This document shows, one piece after another, positions 23,821 through 33,466 of a stretch of 64,000 nucleotides of DNA (position 1 is the stretch's first letter; every line of letters starts with the position of its first letter). The stretch covers positions 186,001 to 250,000 of the forward strand of contig NZ_JAMQGO010000001.1 in the NCBI RefSeq assembly GCF_023703375.1, read 5' to 3'. Source of the stretch: Lutimaribacter degradans (lineage in GTDB: Bacteria > Pseudomonadota > Alphaproteobacteria > Rhodobacterales > Rhodobacteraceae). Below the pieces are notes generated by a model that saw only the letters and a list, made by a program, of their open reading frames with translations, had not been told where the DNA came from and made no database searches. Both the position numbers and the translations under genes were made by a program.

Positions 23821-25620
23821 TCAGATCGGTGCCGTGGCCTTTTGCAACCATAGCCGCGCCTCGTCGGACAGGCGAGGCGCGATCTTGTCGCGGCATTCGG
23901 CATGATAGGCGTTCAGCCAGTCGCGCTCATCATCGCCGAGTAGCGCGGGCATGACAAGCCGGCGGTCGATCGGCACGAAGGTAAGCGTTTCGAAATCATG
24001 CATCGGGCGGGGGTCGGCGCCGGGCAGATCGGGGGCTTCCTGCACGACGATAAGGTTTTCCAGCCGGATGCCGAACGCGCCTTCGCGATAGTATCCGGGC
24101 TCGTTCGACAGGATCATGCCGGGTTGCAGCGCAACCTCGGACATACGGCTCAGCCGTTGGGGGCCTTCGTGCACGCACATGTAGACGCCCACGCCATGCC
24201 CGGTGCCGTGGTTGAAATCCTGCCCGGCCACCCAAAGCGGATAGCGCGCGATGGCATCCAGGTCGCGCCCGGCCAGGCCGCGCGGGAACCGCAGCCGCGA
24301 AATCGCGATCAACCCCTTGAGCACCCGGGTAAAGCAGGTCTTTTCCTCCTCGCCCACATGCCCAACCGGAAGGGTGCGGGTGATGTCGGTGGTGCCATCG
24401 AGGTATTGCCCGCCGGAATCCAGCACGATCAACTGGCCGTCTTCCAGCGTTGCGTTGGTGTCATGCGTGACGCGGTAGTGCATGATCGCGCCATGCGGCC
24501 CGGTGCCGGCGATGGTGTCAAAGCTGATATCCAACAGCTCGTTCGAGGCCCGGCGGAACCCTTCCAGCTGGGTGGCCACGTCGATTTCGGTGATGGTGCC
24601 GGGAGGCTGCGCATCGAACCAGCACAGGAATTCGCACATCGCCGCGGCGTCGCGCAGGTGCGCCTCTCGCGTGGCGGCGATCTCGGCCCGGGTCTTGGTG
24701 GCCTTGGGCAGGATGCATGGATCCTGGCCGGCTTCATGCGGCACGCCGGCCTCGTCAAGCTGGTGCAGCACCCAGATGGGCGCGCTGTCATGATCGACAC
24801 GCACTGGCCCGCCGAGCGAGCGCAGGGCCGGCGCGAAAGCGGCGACGGGGCGGAGCGTCACCGCCTCGCCCAGATGCGCGCGCAAAGCCTCATCCACCTT
24901 GGCCGCATCGGTGAACAGCGTCGCCTGGCCGCTGTCATGCAGGATGGCAAAACCATGCGGGATAGGGTTGCGGGGAATGTCGCTGCCGCGCACGTTCAGC
25001 AGCCATGCCAGTGAATCCGGCAAGGTAATCACCGCCGCGCTTTGCCCGTGGTTGCGCAACGTCGCACCAAGCCGGGCCAGCTTGTCGGTATGGGCCTCGC
25101 CCGCCAGCGTCTGCGGGTAGGGAGTGATCTTGCCGGTGGGCGGCTCGGGCTGATCGGGCCAGATCCGATCGACAAGGTTGGGGCAGGGGGCCAGGGATAT
25201 ACCCGACCCTTGAAGCCCCTTTTCGATACGCGCGATTTCGCCGGGCGTGTGCAGCCACGGATCGAACCCGATGCGCCCCGCGTCAAGGTGCTGGCGCAGC
25301 CAGGGCGCGGGCTGGGTTTCGGGCCAGTCGACCGGGGTGAAGGCGCCGGTATCGACCTGGTGTTTCACCTGGGTGCGATACCGGCCATCGACGAAGACGC
25401 CCGCCACATCCCTTAGCGCGATGCAGAACCCGGCCGAGCCGGTAAACCCTGTCAGCCATTCCAGCCGCGCATCATGCGGGGCCACATATTCGCCCTGGTG
25501 GGCATCCGCCCGCGGCACCAGGAAGCCGGCAAGCCCCTCGCCCTGCATCTGTTGGCGCAGCTGCGCCAGGCGCGCGGGCCCGTATTCGGGACTGGCGGTG
25601 GTGTCAAAGCTTTGGAACAT
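23821..25620 (-). CDS. M24B Xaa-Pro aminopeptidase
   Basis: A 599-residue aminopeptidase P of the long (eukaryote-like) type, with two creatinase-like N-terminal domains and a C-terminal pita-bread catalytic domain. The dinuclear metal ligands are visible: Asp in VLDSGGQY and Asp in GTTDITRT (about residues 415-430), His in HGTGHGVGVY (about residue 488), Glu in LSNEPGYY (about residue 523) and Glu in IRLENL (about residue 537). It removes N-terminal residues preceding proline. The start at 25620 has GGAGG close upstream. Confidence 0.93.
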   Translation of the reverse strand: MFQSFDTTASPEYGPARLAQLRQQMQGEGLAGFLVPRADAHQGEYVAPHDARLEWLTGFTGSAGFCIALRDVAGVFVDGRYRTQVKHQVDTGAFTPVDWPETQPAPWLRQHLDAGRIGFDPWLHTPGEIARIEKGLQGSGISLAPCPNLVDRIWPDQPEPPTGKITPYPQTLAGEAHTDKLARLGATLRNHGQSAAVITLPDSLAWLLNVRGSDIPRNPIPHGFAILHDSGQATLFTDAAKVDEALRAHLGEAVTLRPVAAFAPALRSLGGPVRVDHDSAPIWVLHQLDEAGVPHEAGQDPCILPKATKTRAEIAATREAHLRDAAAMCEFLCWFDAQPPGTITEIDVATQLEGFRRASNELLDISFDTIAGTGPHGAIMHYRVTHDTNATLEDGQLIVLDSGGQYLDGTTDITRTLPVGHVGEEEKTCFTRVLKGLIAISRLRFPRGLAGRDLDAIARYPLWVAGQDFNHGTGHGVGVYMCVHEGPQRLSRMSEVALQPGMILSNEPGYYREGAFGIRLENLIVVQEAPDLPGADPRPMHDFETLTFVPIDRRLVMPALLGDDERDWLNAYHAECRDKIAPRLSDEARLWLQKATAPI

Positions 25621-25685
25621 GGGGCCTCCGGTCTGTTTGCGGGGCATTGAGCCGGGAAAGGGCCGCGGGCGCAAGGGCCAAGGAT

Positions 25686-25769
25686 GGCAGGGCGCCGCCC
25701 CCGGCGACCGGGGACGGGAGCGAGGGGCCAGCCCCTCGCGCTCCCCGGGGTATTTTCGGCAAGAGGAAG
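25686..25769 (+). repeat. Intergenic palindromic repeat, copy 2
   Basis: GC-rich inverted repeats (including GCGAGGGG-CCA-GCCCCTCGC) lead into CCCCGGGGTATTTTCGGC and AAGAGGAAG. The final 27 bases match copy 1 at 17883-17909 with two mismatches. It fills the gap between the M24 peptidase start and the cobT stop. Confidence 0.75.
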
Positions 25770-25770
25770 A

Positions 25771-27645
25771 TCAGATTGCGCGCTTGATGCCCAGGAACTT
25801 GGCGCGGGCGCGCGGGTCCTTGTCGAAAAGCGCGGCCAACTGTTCTGTCATGGCGCCGGCCAGTTGGTCGACATCGGTGATGGTGACCGCGTGCTGGTAA
25901 TATCGGGTCACGTCGTGGCCGATGCCGATGGCGATCAGTTCGACCATCTTGCGCCGCTCGACCATTTCGATCACGTCGCGCAGGTGCTTTTCGAGGTAAT
26001 TGGCGGGGTTCACGCTGAGCGTGCTGTCATCCACGGGCGCGCCATCGGAAATCACCATCAGGATCTTGCGGGCCTCGGGACGCTTGGCCATGCGACGGTG
26101 TGCCCATTCCAGGGCCTCGCCATCGATATTTTCCTTCAACAGCCCCTCTTTCATCATCAGCCCGAGATTCGGGCGGACCCGGCGCCAGGGCGCATCGGCG
26201 GATTTGTAGATGATGTGTCGCAGGTCGTTGAGGCGCCCGGGCTGTTGGGGGCGGCCATCGGCAAGCCATTTCTCGCGGCTTTGTCCGCCTTTCCAGGCGC
26301 GGGTGGTAAAGCCGAGGATTTCCACCTTCACGTCGCAGCGTTCCAACGTGCGCGCCAGCACGTCGGCGCATATGGCGGCAATGGAGATCGGGCGGCCCCG
26401 CATACTGCCCGAATTGTCGAGCAGCAGCGTTACCACCGTGTCGCGGAACTCGGTATCCTTTTCCACCTTGAAGCTGAGCGGCGTGGTCGGGTTGGCGACC
26501 ACGCGGGCCAGCCGCCCGGCGTCCAGTATCCCCTCTTCCATATCGAAAAGCCACGAGCGGTTCTGCTGTGCCTGAAGTCGGCGTTGCAGCTTGTTTGCGA
26601 GCCGGCCCACCGCGCCCTTGAGCGGCTCTAGCTGTTGATCGAGATAGGCGCGCAACCTCTCCAGCTCGACTGGCTCTGCCAGCTCTTCTGCCGGGGTTTC
26701 TTCGTCGAACCCGGTGGTGAAAACGGCGTAATTCGGATCGGCCTCGGAGACCGGGGCAGGGGTCGGAGGCTCCAGCGGGGCCTCGCCCTCGGGCAGCTCG
26801 GTTTCCTCGCTCATTTCCTCGTCGGCGAGGTCGTCCATGCTGACCTGGGCCTGTGAGTCGTCCTGCTGTTCTTCCTGGCTTTGTTCGGGGCTTGCCTCGG
26901 CGTCCTCGTCCTGGTTGTCGTCGTCGCCGGCGCTGTCGGGCTGGTCCTCTTCCTCGGCGCTGTCTTCGGACTCGTCTTGCTGGTCATCGGGCTGGTCCGG
27001 GTCATCGCCCAGCTGGTCACCATATCCCAGGTCCTCGATCACCTTGCGCGTCAGCCGCGCAAAGGCGGTCTGGTCATTGAGGATCTCGTTCAGGTCATCC
27101 AGCGTCTCGCCGGCCTGGTCCTGGATGTGGCCGCGCCAAAGGTCCATCACGTTTTGCGCGGCTTGCGGCAGGTCGCGCCCGGTGGCCAGGTGCCGCACCA
27201 GGTAACCTGCCGCCGTGGCCAGGGGCGCATCCGAGGCCTGTGTGACCTGGTCATATCCAAGGCGCTGCGCCTCGTGCCCGATCTTGGCGTCGATATTGCC
27301 GGCGGTGCCGGGCATGTCGCGCGCGCCCATCGCCTCGCATCGCGCGGTTTCCATCGCTTCGTACAGGTCGCGCGCCATGTCACCCTGCGGGCGATATTTC
27401 GTGTGCAGGGCGCTGTCGTGGTACTTGCGATGCAACGCCAGCGCATCCGCCGTGCCGCGCGCCAGCAGAACCTCGTCGCGGGTCATCCTGCGGCTGATCT
27501 GGGGCAGGCGCATCTGGTCGCCCGAAAGGCCCGCGGGATCGACCGAGTAGCTGACATTCAGATCGCTGTCATCGGCCATGACCTTGGTGGCCTCGGCCAG
27601 CGCCTTCTTGAACGGATCTGCGGGGTTGTCGCTTTTCTGGGCCAT
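25771..27645 (-). CDS. cobT: Cobaltochelatase subunit CobT
   Basis: A 624-residue subunit of the aerobic CobN-CobS-CobT complex, which inserts cobalt into hydrogenobyrinate diamide for vitamin B12. The N-terminal domain is followed by a very acidic linker (about residues 215-315, rich in D, E, Q and S) and a C-terminal von Willebrand A domain with a MIDAS motif, [13 protein letters not shown] (about residue 406). CobT partners the AAA+ ATPase CobS, whose gene lies immediately upstream. AGGA precedes the ATG. The large CobN subunit gene is not in the window. Confidence 0.95.
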   Translation of the reverse strand: MAQKSDNPADPFKKALAEATKVMADDSDLNVSYSVDPAGLSGDQMRLPQISRRMTRDEVLLARGTADALALHRKYHDSALHTKYRPQGDMARDLYEAMETARCEAMGARDMPGTAGNIDAKIGHEAQRLGYDQVTQASDAPLATAAGYLVRHLATGRDLPQAAQNVMDLWRGHIQDQAGETLDDLNEILNDQTAFARLTRKVIEDLGYGDQLGDDPDQPDDQQDESEDSAEEEDQPDSAGDDDNQDEDAEASPEQSQEEQQDDSQAQVSMDDLADEEMSEETELPEGEAPLEPPTPAPVSEADPNYAVFTTGFDEETPAEELAEPVELERLRAYLDQQLEPLKGAVGRLANKLQRRLQAQQNRSWLFDMEEGILDAGRLARVVANPTTPLSFKVEKDTEFRDTVVTLLLDNSGSMRGRPISIAAICADVLARTLERCDVKVEILGFTTRAWKGGQSREKWLADGRPQQPGRLNDLRHIIYKSADAPWRRVRPNLGLMMKEGLLKENIDGEALEWAHRRMAKRPEARKILMVISDGAPVDDSTLSVNPANYLEKHLRDVIEMVERRKMVELIAIGIGHDVTRYYQHAVTITDVDQLAGAMTEQLAALFDKDPRARAKFLGIKRAI

Positions 27646-27738
27646 CTGGTCCTACCTTGGGCTTTGCACCAAGCGGGCTTCATCTTGCCAGGGAAACGCC
27701 CGCCGGAGGCATCGCGCGCCCACGGGACGCGCAAAACC

Positions 27739-27762
27739 TGCGAGGCGCTGACGCGCCTCGCA
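27739..27762 (-). terminator. Hairpin with T-run between cobS and cobT
   Basis: Nine-base arms TGCGAGGCG/CGCCTCGCA surround a six-base loop. Read on the minus strand, the stem is followed by GGTTTTG. It starts seven bases after the cobS stop and 95 bases before cobT, so it could terminate or attenuate transcription between the two subunit genes. Confidence 0.5.
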
Positions 27763-27768
27763 TCCTGA

Positions 27769-28755
27769 TCATTTCATCGCGGTGCTGGCCGCGCTTTCGG
27801 GCAGTTCCTCATCGAAACAGCGCTGATAGAATTCGGCAACGGTCTGACGTTCCAGCTCGTCGCATTTGTTCAGGAAGGACAGCCGGAAGGCATAGCCCAC
27901 GTTGCGGAAGATCTCGGCGTTCTGCGCCCAGTTGATTACCGTGCGCGGGCTCATCACCGTGGACAGGTCGCCATTCATGAACGCGGTGCGGGTCAGCCCC
28001 GCGACGGTGACCATGTGGGCCACGGTCTTGCGGCCGGCCTCGGTGTTGTAATGCGGGTTCTTGGCCAGCACGATCGCGGATTCGGCGTCATGCGACAGGT
28101 AGTTCAGCGTGGCGACCAGGCTCCAGCGGTCCATCTGCGCCTGGTTGATCTGCTGGGTGCCGTGATACAGGCCCGTCGTGTCGCCCAGGCCCACGGTGTT
28201 GGCCGTGGCGAAGAGGCGGAAATAAGGGTTGGGGGTGATGATCTCGTTCTGGTCCAGCAAAGTCAGCTTGCCGTCATGCTCCAGAACCCGCTGGATCACG
28301 AACATCACGTCGGCGCGGCCGGCATCGTATTCGTCGAAAACGATGGCCGTCGGGTTACGCAGCGCCCAGGGCAGGATGCCCTCGTGGAACTCGGTCACCT
28401 GCTTGCCATCGCGCAGCTTGATCGCGTCCTTGCCGATCAGGTCGATCCGGCTGATATGGCTGTCAAGGTTGACCCGGACGCAGGGCCAGTTCAGCCGCGC
28501 GGCGACCTGTTCGATATGGGTGGATTTGCCCGTGCCGTGATACCCCTGGATCATCACGCGACGATTGTGGCTGAAGCCGGCAAGGATCGCCAACGTGGTG
28601 TCGGGGTCGAACTTGTAGGTCGGGTCAAGGTCGGGCACGCGCTCGCTGCTTTCGGCAAAACCTTTTACCGTCATGTCCGTATCGATGCCGAACACTTCGC
28701 GCACCGAGATATTCTCGGTCGGTTTCGCGTTCATGTCCATGTTGCCATCCGCCAT
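27769..28755 (-). CDS. cobS: Cobaltochelatase subunit CobS (AAA+ ATPase)
   Basis: A 328-residue MoxR-like AAA+ ATPase that powers cobalt insertion with CobT and CobN. Its Walker A is [13 protein letters not shown] (about residues 75-87) and its Walker [15 protein letters not shown] (about residues 133-146). A sensor Asn lies in FATANT and an arginine finger region in [23 protein letters not shown]. The length matches CobS. The reading frame stays open far upstream, but AAGGA eight bases before the ATG at 28755 and family length fix the start. Confidence 0.95.
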   Translation of the reverse strand: MADGNMDMNAKPTENISVREVFGIDTDMTVKGFAESSERVPDLDPTYKFDPDTTLAILAGFSHNRRVMIQGYHGTGKSTHIEQVAARLNWPCVRVNLDSHISRIDLIGKDAIKLRDGKQVTEFHEGILPWALRNPTAIVFDEYDAGRADVMFVIQRVLEHDGKLTLLDQNEIITPNPYFRLFATANTVGLGDTTGLYHGTQQINQAQMDRWSLVATLNYLSHDAESAIVLAKNPHYNTEAGRKTVAHMVTVAGLTRTAFMNGDLSTVMSPRTVINWAQNAEIFRNVGYAFRLSFLNKCDELERQTVAEFYQRCFDEELPESAASTAMK

Positions 28756-28905
28756 GTCGTCTATCCTTCTTCGCGCGGTCCGATACCGTCCTGACTTTAA
28801 ATCTCGTGCTGCACCATAAAGCGAAGGGACGCAAGGGCAAGACCGATGCAGCAACCGCTTGTGTTTCACGGGCCGCCTGCGGATAGTGCATCCAAAGGGG
28901 CGGGC

Positions 28906-29454
28906 ATGACGGATCGTGCGACAATCGAGGCATGGCTTGCACGGATCGCGATTGGCGACCGGCAGGCCTTTGTCGCGCTTTACGATGCGACATCGGCGAA
29001 ACTTTTCGGCGTTCTTCTGCGTATATTGAATGACCGCGACACAGCCGAGGACGCCTTGCAGGACGTATATCTGAAAATCTGGCACAATGCGCATCGGTAC
29101 CGTGTGAACGGGTTTAGCCCGATGACCTGGCTGATCACCGTCGCGCGCAACCATGCGATTGACCGGTTGCGCCGTCAGCGGGGCAGTGGCGGCGGCGCGG
29201 TACCCGACGCGGTCGATGCCGTGGCCGACCCCGCACCCGGCCCCGAGGCCCGCGCCATAGCCGCGGGCGAGGCCGCGCGCCTTGCCGCCTGTTTCGATGA
29301 ATTGGACCAAACCCATGCGGATGCCGTGCGCCGTGCCTATCTGGAAGGTGAGACCTACGCCGAGCTTGCCGAACGTTTTGATGTGCCGCTCAACACCATG
29401 CGGACGCGCCTGCGGCGCAGCCTTTTGAAATTGAAAGAGTGCCTGACGCGATGA
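28906..29454 (+). CDS. ECF RNA polymerase sigma factor (with RskA-type anti-sigma)
   Basis: A 182-residue ECF sigma factor. Region 2 spans about residues 20-90 ([57 protein letters not shown]). Region 4 spans about 120-180 ([37 protein letters not shown]). It directs transcription of a small envelope-related regulon. It overlaps the RskA-like gene by four bases (ATGA), so the two are co-translated. AAAGGGG precedes the chosen ATG. The inducing signal is unknown. Confidence 0.93.
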   Translation: MTDRATIEAWLARIAIGDRQAFVALYDATSAKLFGVLLRILNDRDTAEDALQDVYLKIWHNAHRYRVNGFSPMTWLITVARNHAIDRLRRQRGSGGGAVPDAVDAVADPAPGPEARAIAAGEAARLAACFDELDQTHADAVRRAYLEGETYAELAERFDVPLNTMRTRLRRSLLKLKECLTR

Positions 29455-30143
29455 GTAGTGACCGCCCCGACATACTGCCCCAGGGTGGCGCGGATGATGC
29501 GCTGGCCGCGGAATACGCGTTGGGCTTGCTGTCCGAGGCTGAGGCGCGCGATTTCGAAGAGCGGCTGGTGCACGAGCCTGCCCTGCGTGCAATCTATGCC
29601 CGGTGGGCCGAGCATTTCGCCGCCATGACCGACCCCATCGCCCCGGTTGAGCCACCGGCGCGGCTGCGGGCGCGCGTGATGCGCCAGGTGGCACCACGCC
29701 ACGGCGGCGCCGGGCTGCGGCGCCTGTTGGGGTGGCTGGCCGGTGCGGCGGCCGGTGCGGTTCTGGGTGCGGCGGTGCTGTTGCTGGTCGGGCCGGTCGG
29801 GGACTTGCCCGGCCTGCGCGCCGACATCGCGGCGCCGGATGGCGCCTTGGTTATCGGCGCCAGCTACGCGCCTGCATCCGGCAGGTTGACCGTGACGCGC
29901 CAGTCCGGGCAGGCGGCGCCGGGGCGCGCGCTGGAGCTGTGGATGATCGCGGGCGATGCGGCACCGGTTTCGCTGGGCGTGCTGCCCGACGCCGACAGCC
30001 TGCGACTGGATGTTCCTGCCGCGCTGCGCGAGGCGTTGGCCCCGGGTGCGGTGCTGGCGGTGTCGGATGAGCCGCCCGGCGGATCGCCCACCGGCCAACC
30101 GACGGGAGCGGTTCTGGCGACCGGCGTCATCACGGAGTCGTGA
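29451..30143 (+). CDS. RskA-family anti-sigma factor
   Basis: A 230-residue membrane anti-sigma factor. The cytoplasmic N-terminal sigma-binding segment includes [25 protein letters not shown] (quoted in part: [17 protein letters not shown], about residues 18-35). A single transmembrane helix follows at about 94-116 ([17 protein letters not shown]). The periplasmic RskA domain carries the typical [17 protein letters not shown] and [18 protein letters not shown]. It sequesters the sigma factor encoded just upstream and releases it on stress, probably by proteolysis. The ATGA overlap supports pairing. Confidence 0.93.
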   Translation: MSSDRPDILPQGGADDALAAEYALGLLSEAEARDFEERLVHEPALRAIYARWAEHFAAMTDPIAPVEPPARLRARVMRQVAPRHGGAGLRRLLGWLAGAAAGAVLGAAVLLLVGPVGDLPGLRADIAAPDGALVIGASYAPASGRLTVTRQSGQAAPGRALELWMIAGDAAPVSLGVLPDADSLRLDVPAALREALAPGAVLAVSDEPPGGSPTGQPTGAVLATGVITES

Positions 30144-30252
30144 CCGGTTCTTGATCGCGCGCGCTGAAACTCTTGCGCGGGCGCTGCGTGACTTCGGGTG
30201 CAACGGGGCGATCGGCCCCGACGCATGCAACCGAAGAAACCAGGAGATTTGC

Positions 30253-30822
30253 ATGACTCTCAATCGCACAATGACGACCATCGCCGCCCTTTGCCTGGGC
30301 ACGACCGCCGCGCTCGCCGGCAGTCATTCTGAAACCGATAACCCGATGGTTGGCGGCGCGCCCATGTTCGCCGACAAGACGATCGTGGAAAACGCCGTGA
30401 ACTCGGCCGACCATGAAACGCTGGTCGCGGCGGTTCAGGCGGCGGGCCTTGTCGACACGTTGTCTGGCGAAGGGCCATTCACCGTATTCGCGCCCACCGA
30501 TGACGCCTTTGCCATGCTGAAGGCCGGAACGGTGGAAACCCTGCTTGAGCCCGAGAACAAGGCCATGCTTCAGAAGGTTCTGACCTGCCATGTCGTGCAG
30601 GCCGATGCGATGGCGATGGCCATCAAGGGGATGGTCGATGATGATGGCGGCAGCCATCCCGTGCCGACCGTCGGCGGCTGCACCCTGCAAGCAACCTATT
30701 CCGGCGACACCATCATGCTGGAAGACGAGCGCGGGCGGACCGCCACCGTCACCATCGCCGATGTCAAACAGTCCAACGGGGTCATCCATGTGATCGACAC
30801 GGTGCTTTTGCCGGCGATGTAA
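30253..30822 (+). CDS. Exported fasciclin-domain protein
   Basis: A 189-residue protein with a signal peptide (cleavage near AALAGSHS, residue 22) and one fasciclin (FAS1) domain. The H1/H2 motifs are visible: GPFTVFAPTDDAF (about residues 74-86) and GVIHVIDTVLLP (about residues 176-187). Fasciclin proteins mediate adhesion or envelope interactions. It lies 109 bp after the anti-sigma gene with AGGAG before the ATG. Fasciclin genes are frequent targets of SigK/RskA-like systems, so it is probably part of this sigma factor's regulon (inference). Confidence 0.92.
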   Translation: MTLNRTMTTIAALCLGTTAALAGSHSETDNPMVGGAPMFADKTIVENAVNSADHETLVAAVQAAGLVDTLSGEGPFTVFAPTDDAFAMLKAGTVETLLEPENKAMLQKVLTCHVVQADAMAMAIKGMVDDDGGSHPVPTVGGCTLQATYSGDTIMLEDERGRTATVTIADVKQSNGVIHVIDTVLLPAM

Positions 30823-30912
30823 GGCGTTGCACCTGGCGGGGCTGACTTGCGGTCAACCAGTGTCCGTGTGGCATTTCCTGAAGCCCGGCCGCCGCGCCCT
30901 TTCACATGAATG

Positions 30913-30947
30913 TGCGCGGCCCGCGTTTGTTCCGCGCGGGCCGCGCA
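30913..30947. terminator. 13-bp GC-rich hairpin between fasciclin gene and msrB
   Basis: Perfect arms TGCGCGGCCCGCG/CGCGGGCCGCGCA with a nine-base loop lie 90 bp after the fasciclin stop and 28 bp before the msrB start. No T-run follows, so it may be a leader structure rather than a terminator. Confidence 0.45.
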
Positions 30948-30975
30948 GCTAGACTATATGAAAAGGAGACAGCCC

Positions 30976-31437
30976 ATGAATCGCCGTCACTTCCTTGCTC
31001 TTGGCAGTTTGCTGCCTTTCGCCGGCACCGCGCGCGCGGCCCAGGACAGGTTCGAGGTCATCCGCAGCGATGCCGAATGGCGGGAAATGCTGACCCCGGA
31101 ACAATACAATGTCATGCGCCGCGAAGGGACGGAGCCGCCGGGCTCTTCGCCGCTGGACAAGGTGTATGATCCGGGCATGTACCATTGCCGTGGCTGCGAC
31201 CTGGCGCTTTATTCGTCCGAGCACAAGTATGACAGCGGCACGGGCTGGCCCAGTTTCTGGCAGGCGCAAGAGGGCGCGATCGGCACGAAGCGGGATTTCA
31301 AGCTGATCTATCCGCGTACCGAATGCCATTGCGGGCGCTGCGGCAGCCACCTTGGCCATATCTTCAACGACGGCCCGCCGCCCACCGGCAAACGGCATTG
31401 TCTGAACGGTGTGAGCCTGGTTTTCAAACGCGCCTGA
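30976..31437 (+). CDS. msrB: Peptide-methionine (R)-S-oxide reductase MsrB with Tat-type signal
   Basis: A 153-residue MsrB repairing methionine-R-sulfoxide in proteins. The zinc site is built from CRGC (about residues 73-76) and CGRC (about residues 121-124). The catalytic Cys lies in GKRHCLNGVSL (about residue 143), and the conserved TGWPSFW and HLGHIFNDGP are present. The N-terminus MNRRHFLALGSLLPFAGTARA carries a twin-arginine motif followed by a hydrophobic stretch, so the enzyme is probably exported folded to the periplasm. AAGGAG precedes the ATG at 30976. Confidence 0.93.
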   Translation: MNRRHFLALGSLLPFAGTARAAQDRFEVIRSDAEWREMLTPEQYNVMRREGTEPPGSSPLDKVYDPGMYHCRGCDLALYSSEHKYDSGTGWPSFWQAQEGAIGTKRDFKLIYPRTECHCGRCGSHLGHIFNDGPPPTGKRHCLNGVSLVFKRA

Positions 31438-31623
31438 ATTTGCACGAAAGATCTGCTGCGTGGTCGAAGCTGCCTGTCGCGCCGAGTCATCAGGCGCCTG
31501 CCACCTGCATCCCCTCTATGGGCGCCGCGAGGCAGGGGCCAGCATGGCGCGGGCTGCCGGCAGGCTGACCGCGCATCCGGGCGCATGTCTCGACGTCGTC
31601 CGGATGCGTTGCCATGCGCGTTG

Positions 31624-32253
31624 TTACTTGAAGTGACGGCTTTCCTTGATCTGGTCCCAGGCCCAGACAACCTCTTGCAACTGCTCTTCCTGGCTGCGGT
31701 CGCCGCCATTCATATCGGGGTGCAGCACCTTGATCAGCGCCTTGTAGGCCTTGCGCACCTCGGCCTTCGACCAATGATCCTTTGCCTCCAGAATCTCGAT
31801 GGCCTTGCGCTCGGTCGGGGGCAACTTGCGCGTGTGGCCGTTGGTGTTGCCCTTGCCCGGGTTGCGGGTGGCGTTCTGGCCCAGAACCTGGTGCGGGTCT
31901 TCGATGCCAAGCCGCGCCCACGCCCGTGCCTCGGGGTCGCCCAAGGGCTTTGTATCACGTTCCCATACCTTGTCCTTGGAGCGCTGGGCATTCATCTCGG
32001 CCTCGGTGGTGCCTTCGAAGAAGTTCCACTTGAGATTGTACTCCCGCACATGGTCCCTGCAGAACCAGTAATAATCGTCCAGCACGTCGGGTGCCTTGGG
32101 CGCACGGAACTTTCCCGCCTCGTGGCAGCCGGGGTGCTCGCACTCGCGTTGCGAGGTCTCGAATTCGCCTGACATGCCCCGCCGACCGCGCGGGTTCTTT
32201 TTCTTGGCCGATTTGACCGACATGTCGAACCCGAACGGGTCTGATTTGACCAT
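31624..32253 (-). CDS. DnaJ-domain protein (C-terminal J domain)
   Basis: A 209-residue protein whose C-terminal 70 residues form a J domain: helix II KAEVRKAYKALIKVL, the HPD tripeptide in HPDMNGGDRS (about residue 181) and helix III. The N-terminal half contains CEHPGCHEAGKF and DYYWFCRDHVREYN, a possible Cys/His metal site. The J domain would stimulate Hsp70 (DnaK) ATPase; the N-terminal part may select clients. The arrangement differs from DnaJ itself, in which the J domain is first. The preceding 186 bp (31438-31623) show no gene. Confidence 0.88.
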   Translation of the reverse strand: MVKSDPFGFDMSVKSAKKKNPRGRRGMSGEFETSQRECEHPGCHEAGKFRAPKAPDVLDDYYWFCRDHVREYNLKWNFFEGTTEAEMNAQRSKDKVWERDTKPLGDPEARAWARLGIEDPHQVLGQNATRNPGKGNTNGHTRKLPPTERKAIEILEAKDHWSKAEVRKAYKALIKVLHPDMNGGDRSQEEQLQEVVWAWDQIKESRHFK

Positions 32254-32337
32254 GGCTTTACCTCATCCGACTCAAGGGTGCTAAACTCTATACCGTCCCC
32301 CGCAGGATGGAAGGGGCACGGGCGAAAATCTGTGCGC

Positions 32338-32727
32338 TCAGGCGCGGGGCGTCTCGGTTTCATCCGGTTCGGCTGCGACCTCTTCAGGGTCGGTCCAATC
32401 CGTGTCGTTCTGGCCGTCAAACTCGGCGGGGTCCGCCATCTCGCCCATGTCCGAGTGATCTTCCAGCACTTCGGGGCTGAAATCGCTGACATCGCCCGCG
32501 CGGGGCCGGCGGAACACCAGGACCGAGCGGAACACCGTGTGGCTTGATGTCAGGCCCTGCCGCTCTTCGCTGGGCAGGGTTTCGGAGCGCAGGAATTCCC
32601 AGCCTTCGGCGGCGTGGTCATTCATGACCTGTTGTATCGCGTGCGAGAATCGCGCTTCCACGCCCTTGACCCCTGGGGCCTTGATGCCCTTTTTCGGAGC
32701 CGGGATGACCTTGTATTCATGCTGCAT
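32338..32727 (-). CDS. DUF4177 domain protein
   Basis: A 129-residue protein. The first 75 residues resemble DUF4177: MQHEYKVIPAP, a helix with FSHAIQQVMNDHAAEGWEFL and a strand VFRSVLVFRRP. The C-terminal 50 residues are strongly acidic (DHSDMGEMADPAEFDGQND and onward) and probably disordered. The function is unknown. The start at 32727 is preferred because AGGGT sits about seven bases upstream; the ATG at 32733 is too close to it. Confidence 0.68.
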   Translation of the reverse strand: MQHEYKVIPAPKKGIKAPGVKGVEARFSHAIQQVMNDHAAEGWEFLRSETLPSEERQGLTSSHTVFRSVLVFRRPRAGDVSDFSPEVLEDHSDMGEMADPAEFDGQNDTDWTDPEEVAAEPDETETPRA

Positions 32728-32900
32728 CGGCATACCCTGTTCGCGTGACCGCGAGACATTATCAAGCCGCGCGCTCAAGGGAAAGGGCGGATCGGCATTC
32801 AGCCGGGCAGCATGTTCAGTTTTATGTGAACGGGTCGGGTGCGCGGCAAGCCGCGCTGTGCGCCGGTTTTGCGGGGCGCGAATGCGGCACGGCCCCTTGC

Positions 32901-32928
32901 GGCAGCCCCCTGTGACCGGGGGGCTGCC
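32901..32928. terminator. 10-bp hairpin downstream of thioesterase gene
   Basis: Arms GGCAGCCCCC/GGGGGCTGCC with an eight-base interior lie about 46 bases past the thioesterase stop. T-rich sequence follows only on the plus strand. Bidirectional or structural use is possible. Confidence 0.4.
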
Positions 32929-32973
32929 TTGGCCTTTGCCATATCACGGGGCCAGTGTCTGAAGCGGTCCGCG

Positions 32974-33447
32974 TCACCCCGCCTTGCGCCGGATACCGAT
33001 CGAACGGCCCACGCGATCGGGGCGGGGCAGGGTGCTGTGCTGGTCGTACAGCGCCTTCACCTTTTCCATCACGTCCGGCGGCATTGCGGCCACGCGCGGG
33101 CCGGTCATGTCGACATGCAGGGTCAGCGCCTCTGCGGTGGCGGCCAGCCAGCCATCTTCGTGGTAAAGCTCCTGGTAGGAATGAAACCGCTTTTCGTCGT
33201 AATCGATCATCTGGAACGTCGAATAGACCCTGTGCCCTTCGTGCAATTCCTGCACGTAGCAGACATGGAATTCGGCCGTGTAAGTCGTCAGCTTGCGGGT
33301 TTCGGCGTAATCGGGGCCAAACCCCATCATCGGATAGACCTCGTCGGCGCAGCGGTCGAACAGCACGTTGTAATAGGCCATGTTCAGGTGGCCGTTATAG
33401 TCGATCCATTCGGGCACCACGGTCATCAGTGACGATTTCAACAGCAT
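32974..33447 (-). CDS. 4-hydroxybenzoyl-CoA-type hotdog thioesterase
   Basis: A 157-residue hotdog protein with the 4HBT pattern: VVPEWIDYNGHLNMAYYNVLFDRC (quoted in part), where the Asp of WIDYNGHLN is the catalytic acid (about residue 16), and a HVCYVQELHEGHRVYS strand pair. Similar proteins act as acyl-CoA or betainyl-CoA thioesterases. It lies 20 bases downstream of the AlkB-like monooxygenase in the same orientation, so the two are probably co-transcribed and may act on the same hydrophobic substrate (inference). Confidence 0.87.
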   Translation of the reverse strand: MLLKSSLMTVVPEWIDYNGHLNMAYYNVLFDRCADEVYPMMGFGPDYAETRKLTTYTAEFHVCYVQELHEGHRVYSTFQMIDYDEKRFHSYQELYHEDGWLAATAEALTLHVDMTGPRVAAMPPDVMEKVKALYDQHSTLPRPDRVGRSIGIRRKAG

Positions 33448-33466
33448 CTGGAGTCCTCTTCCTTGT

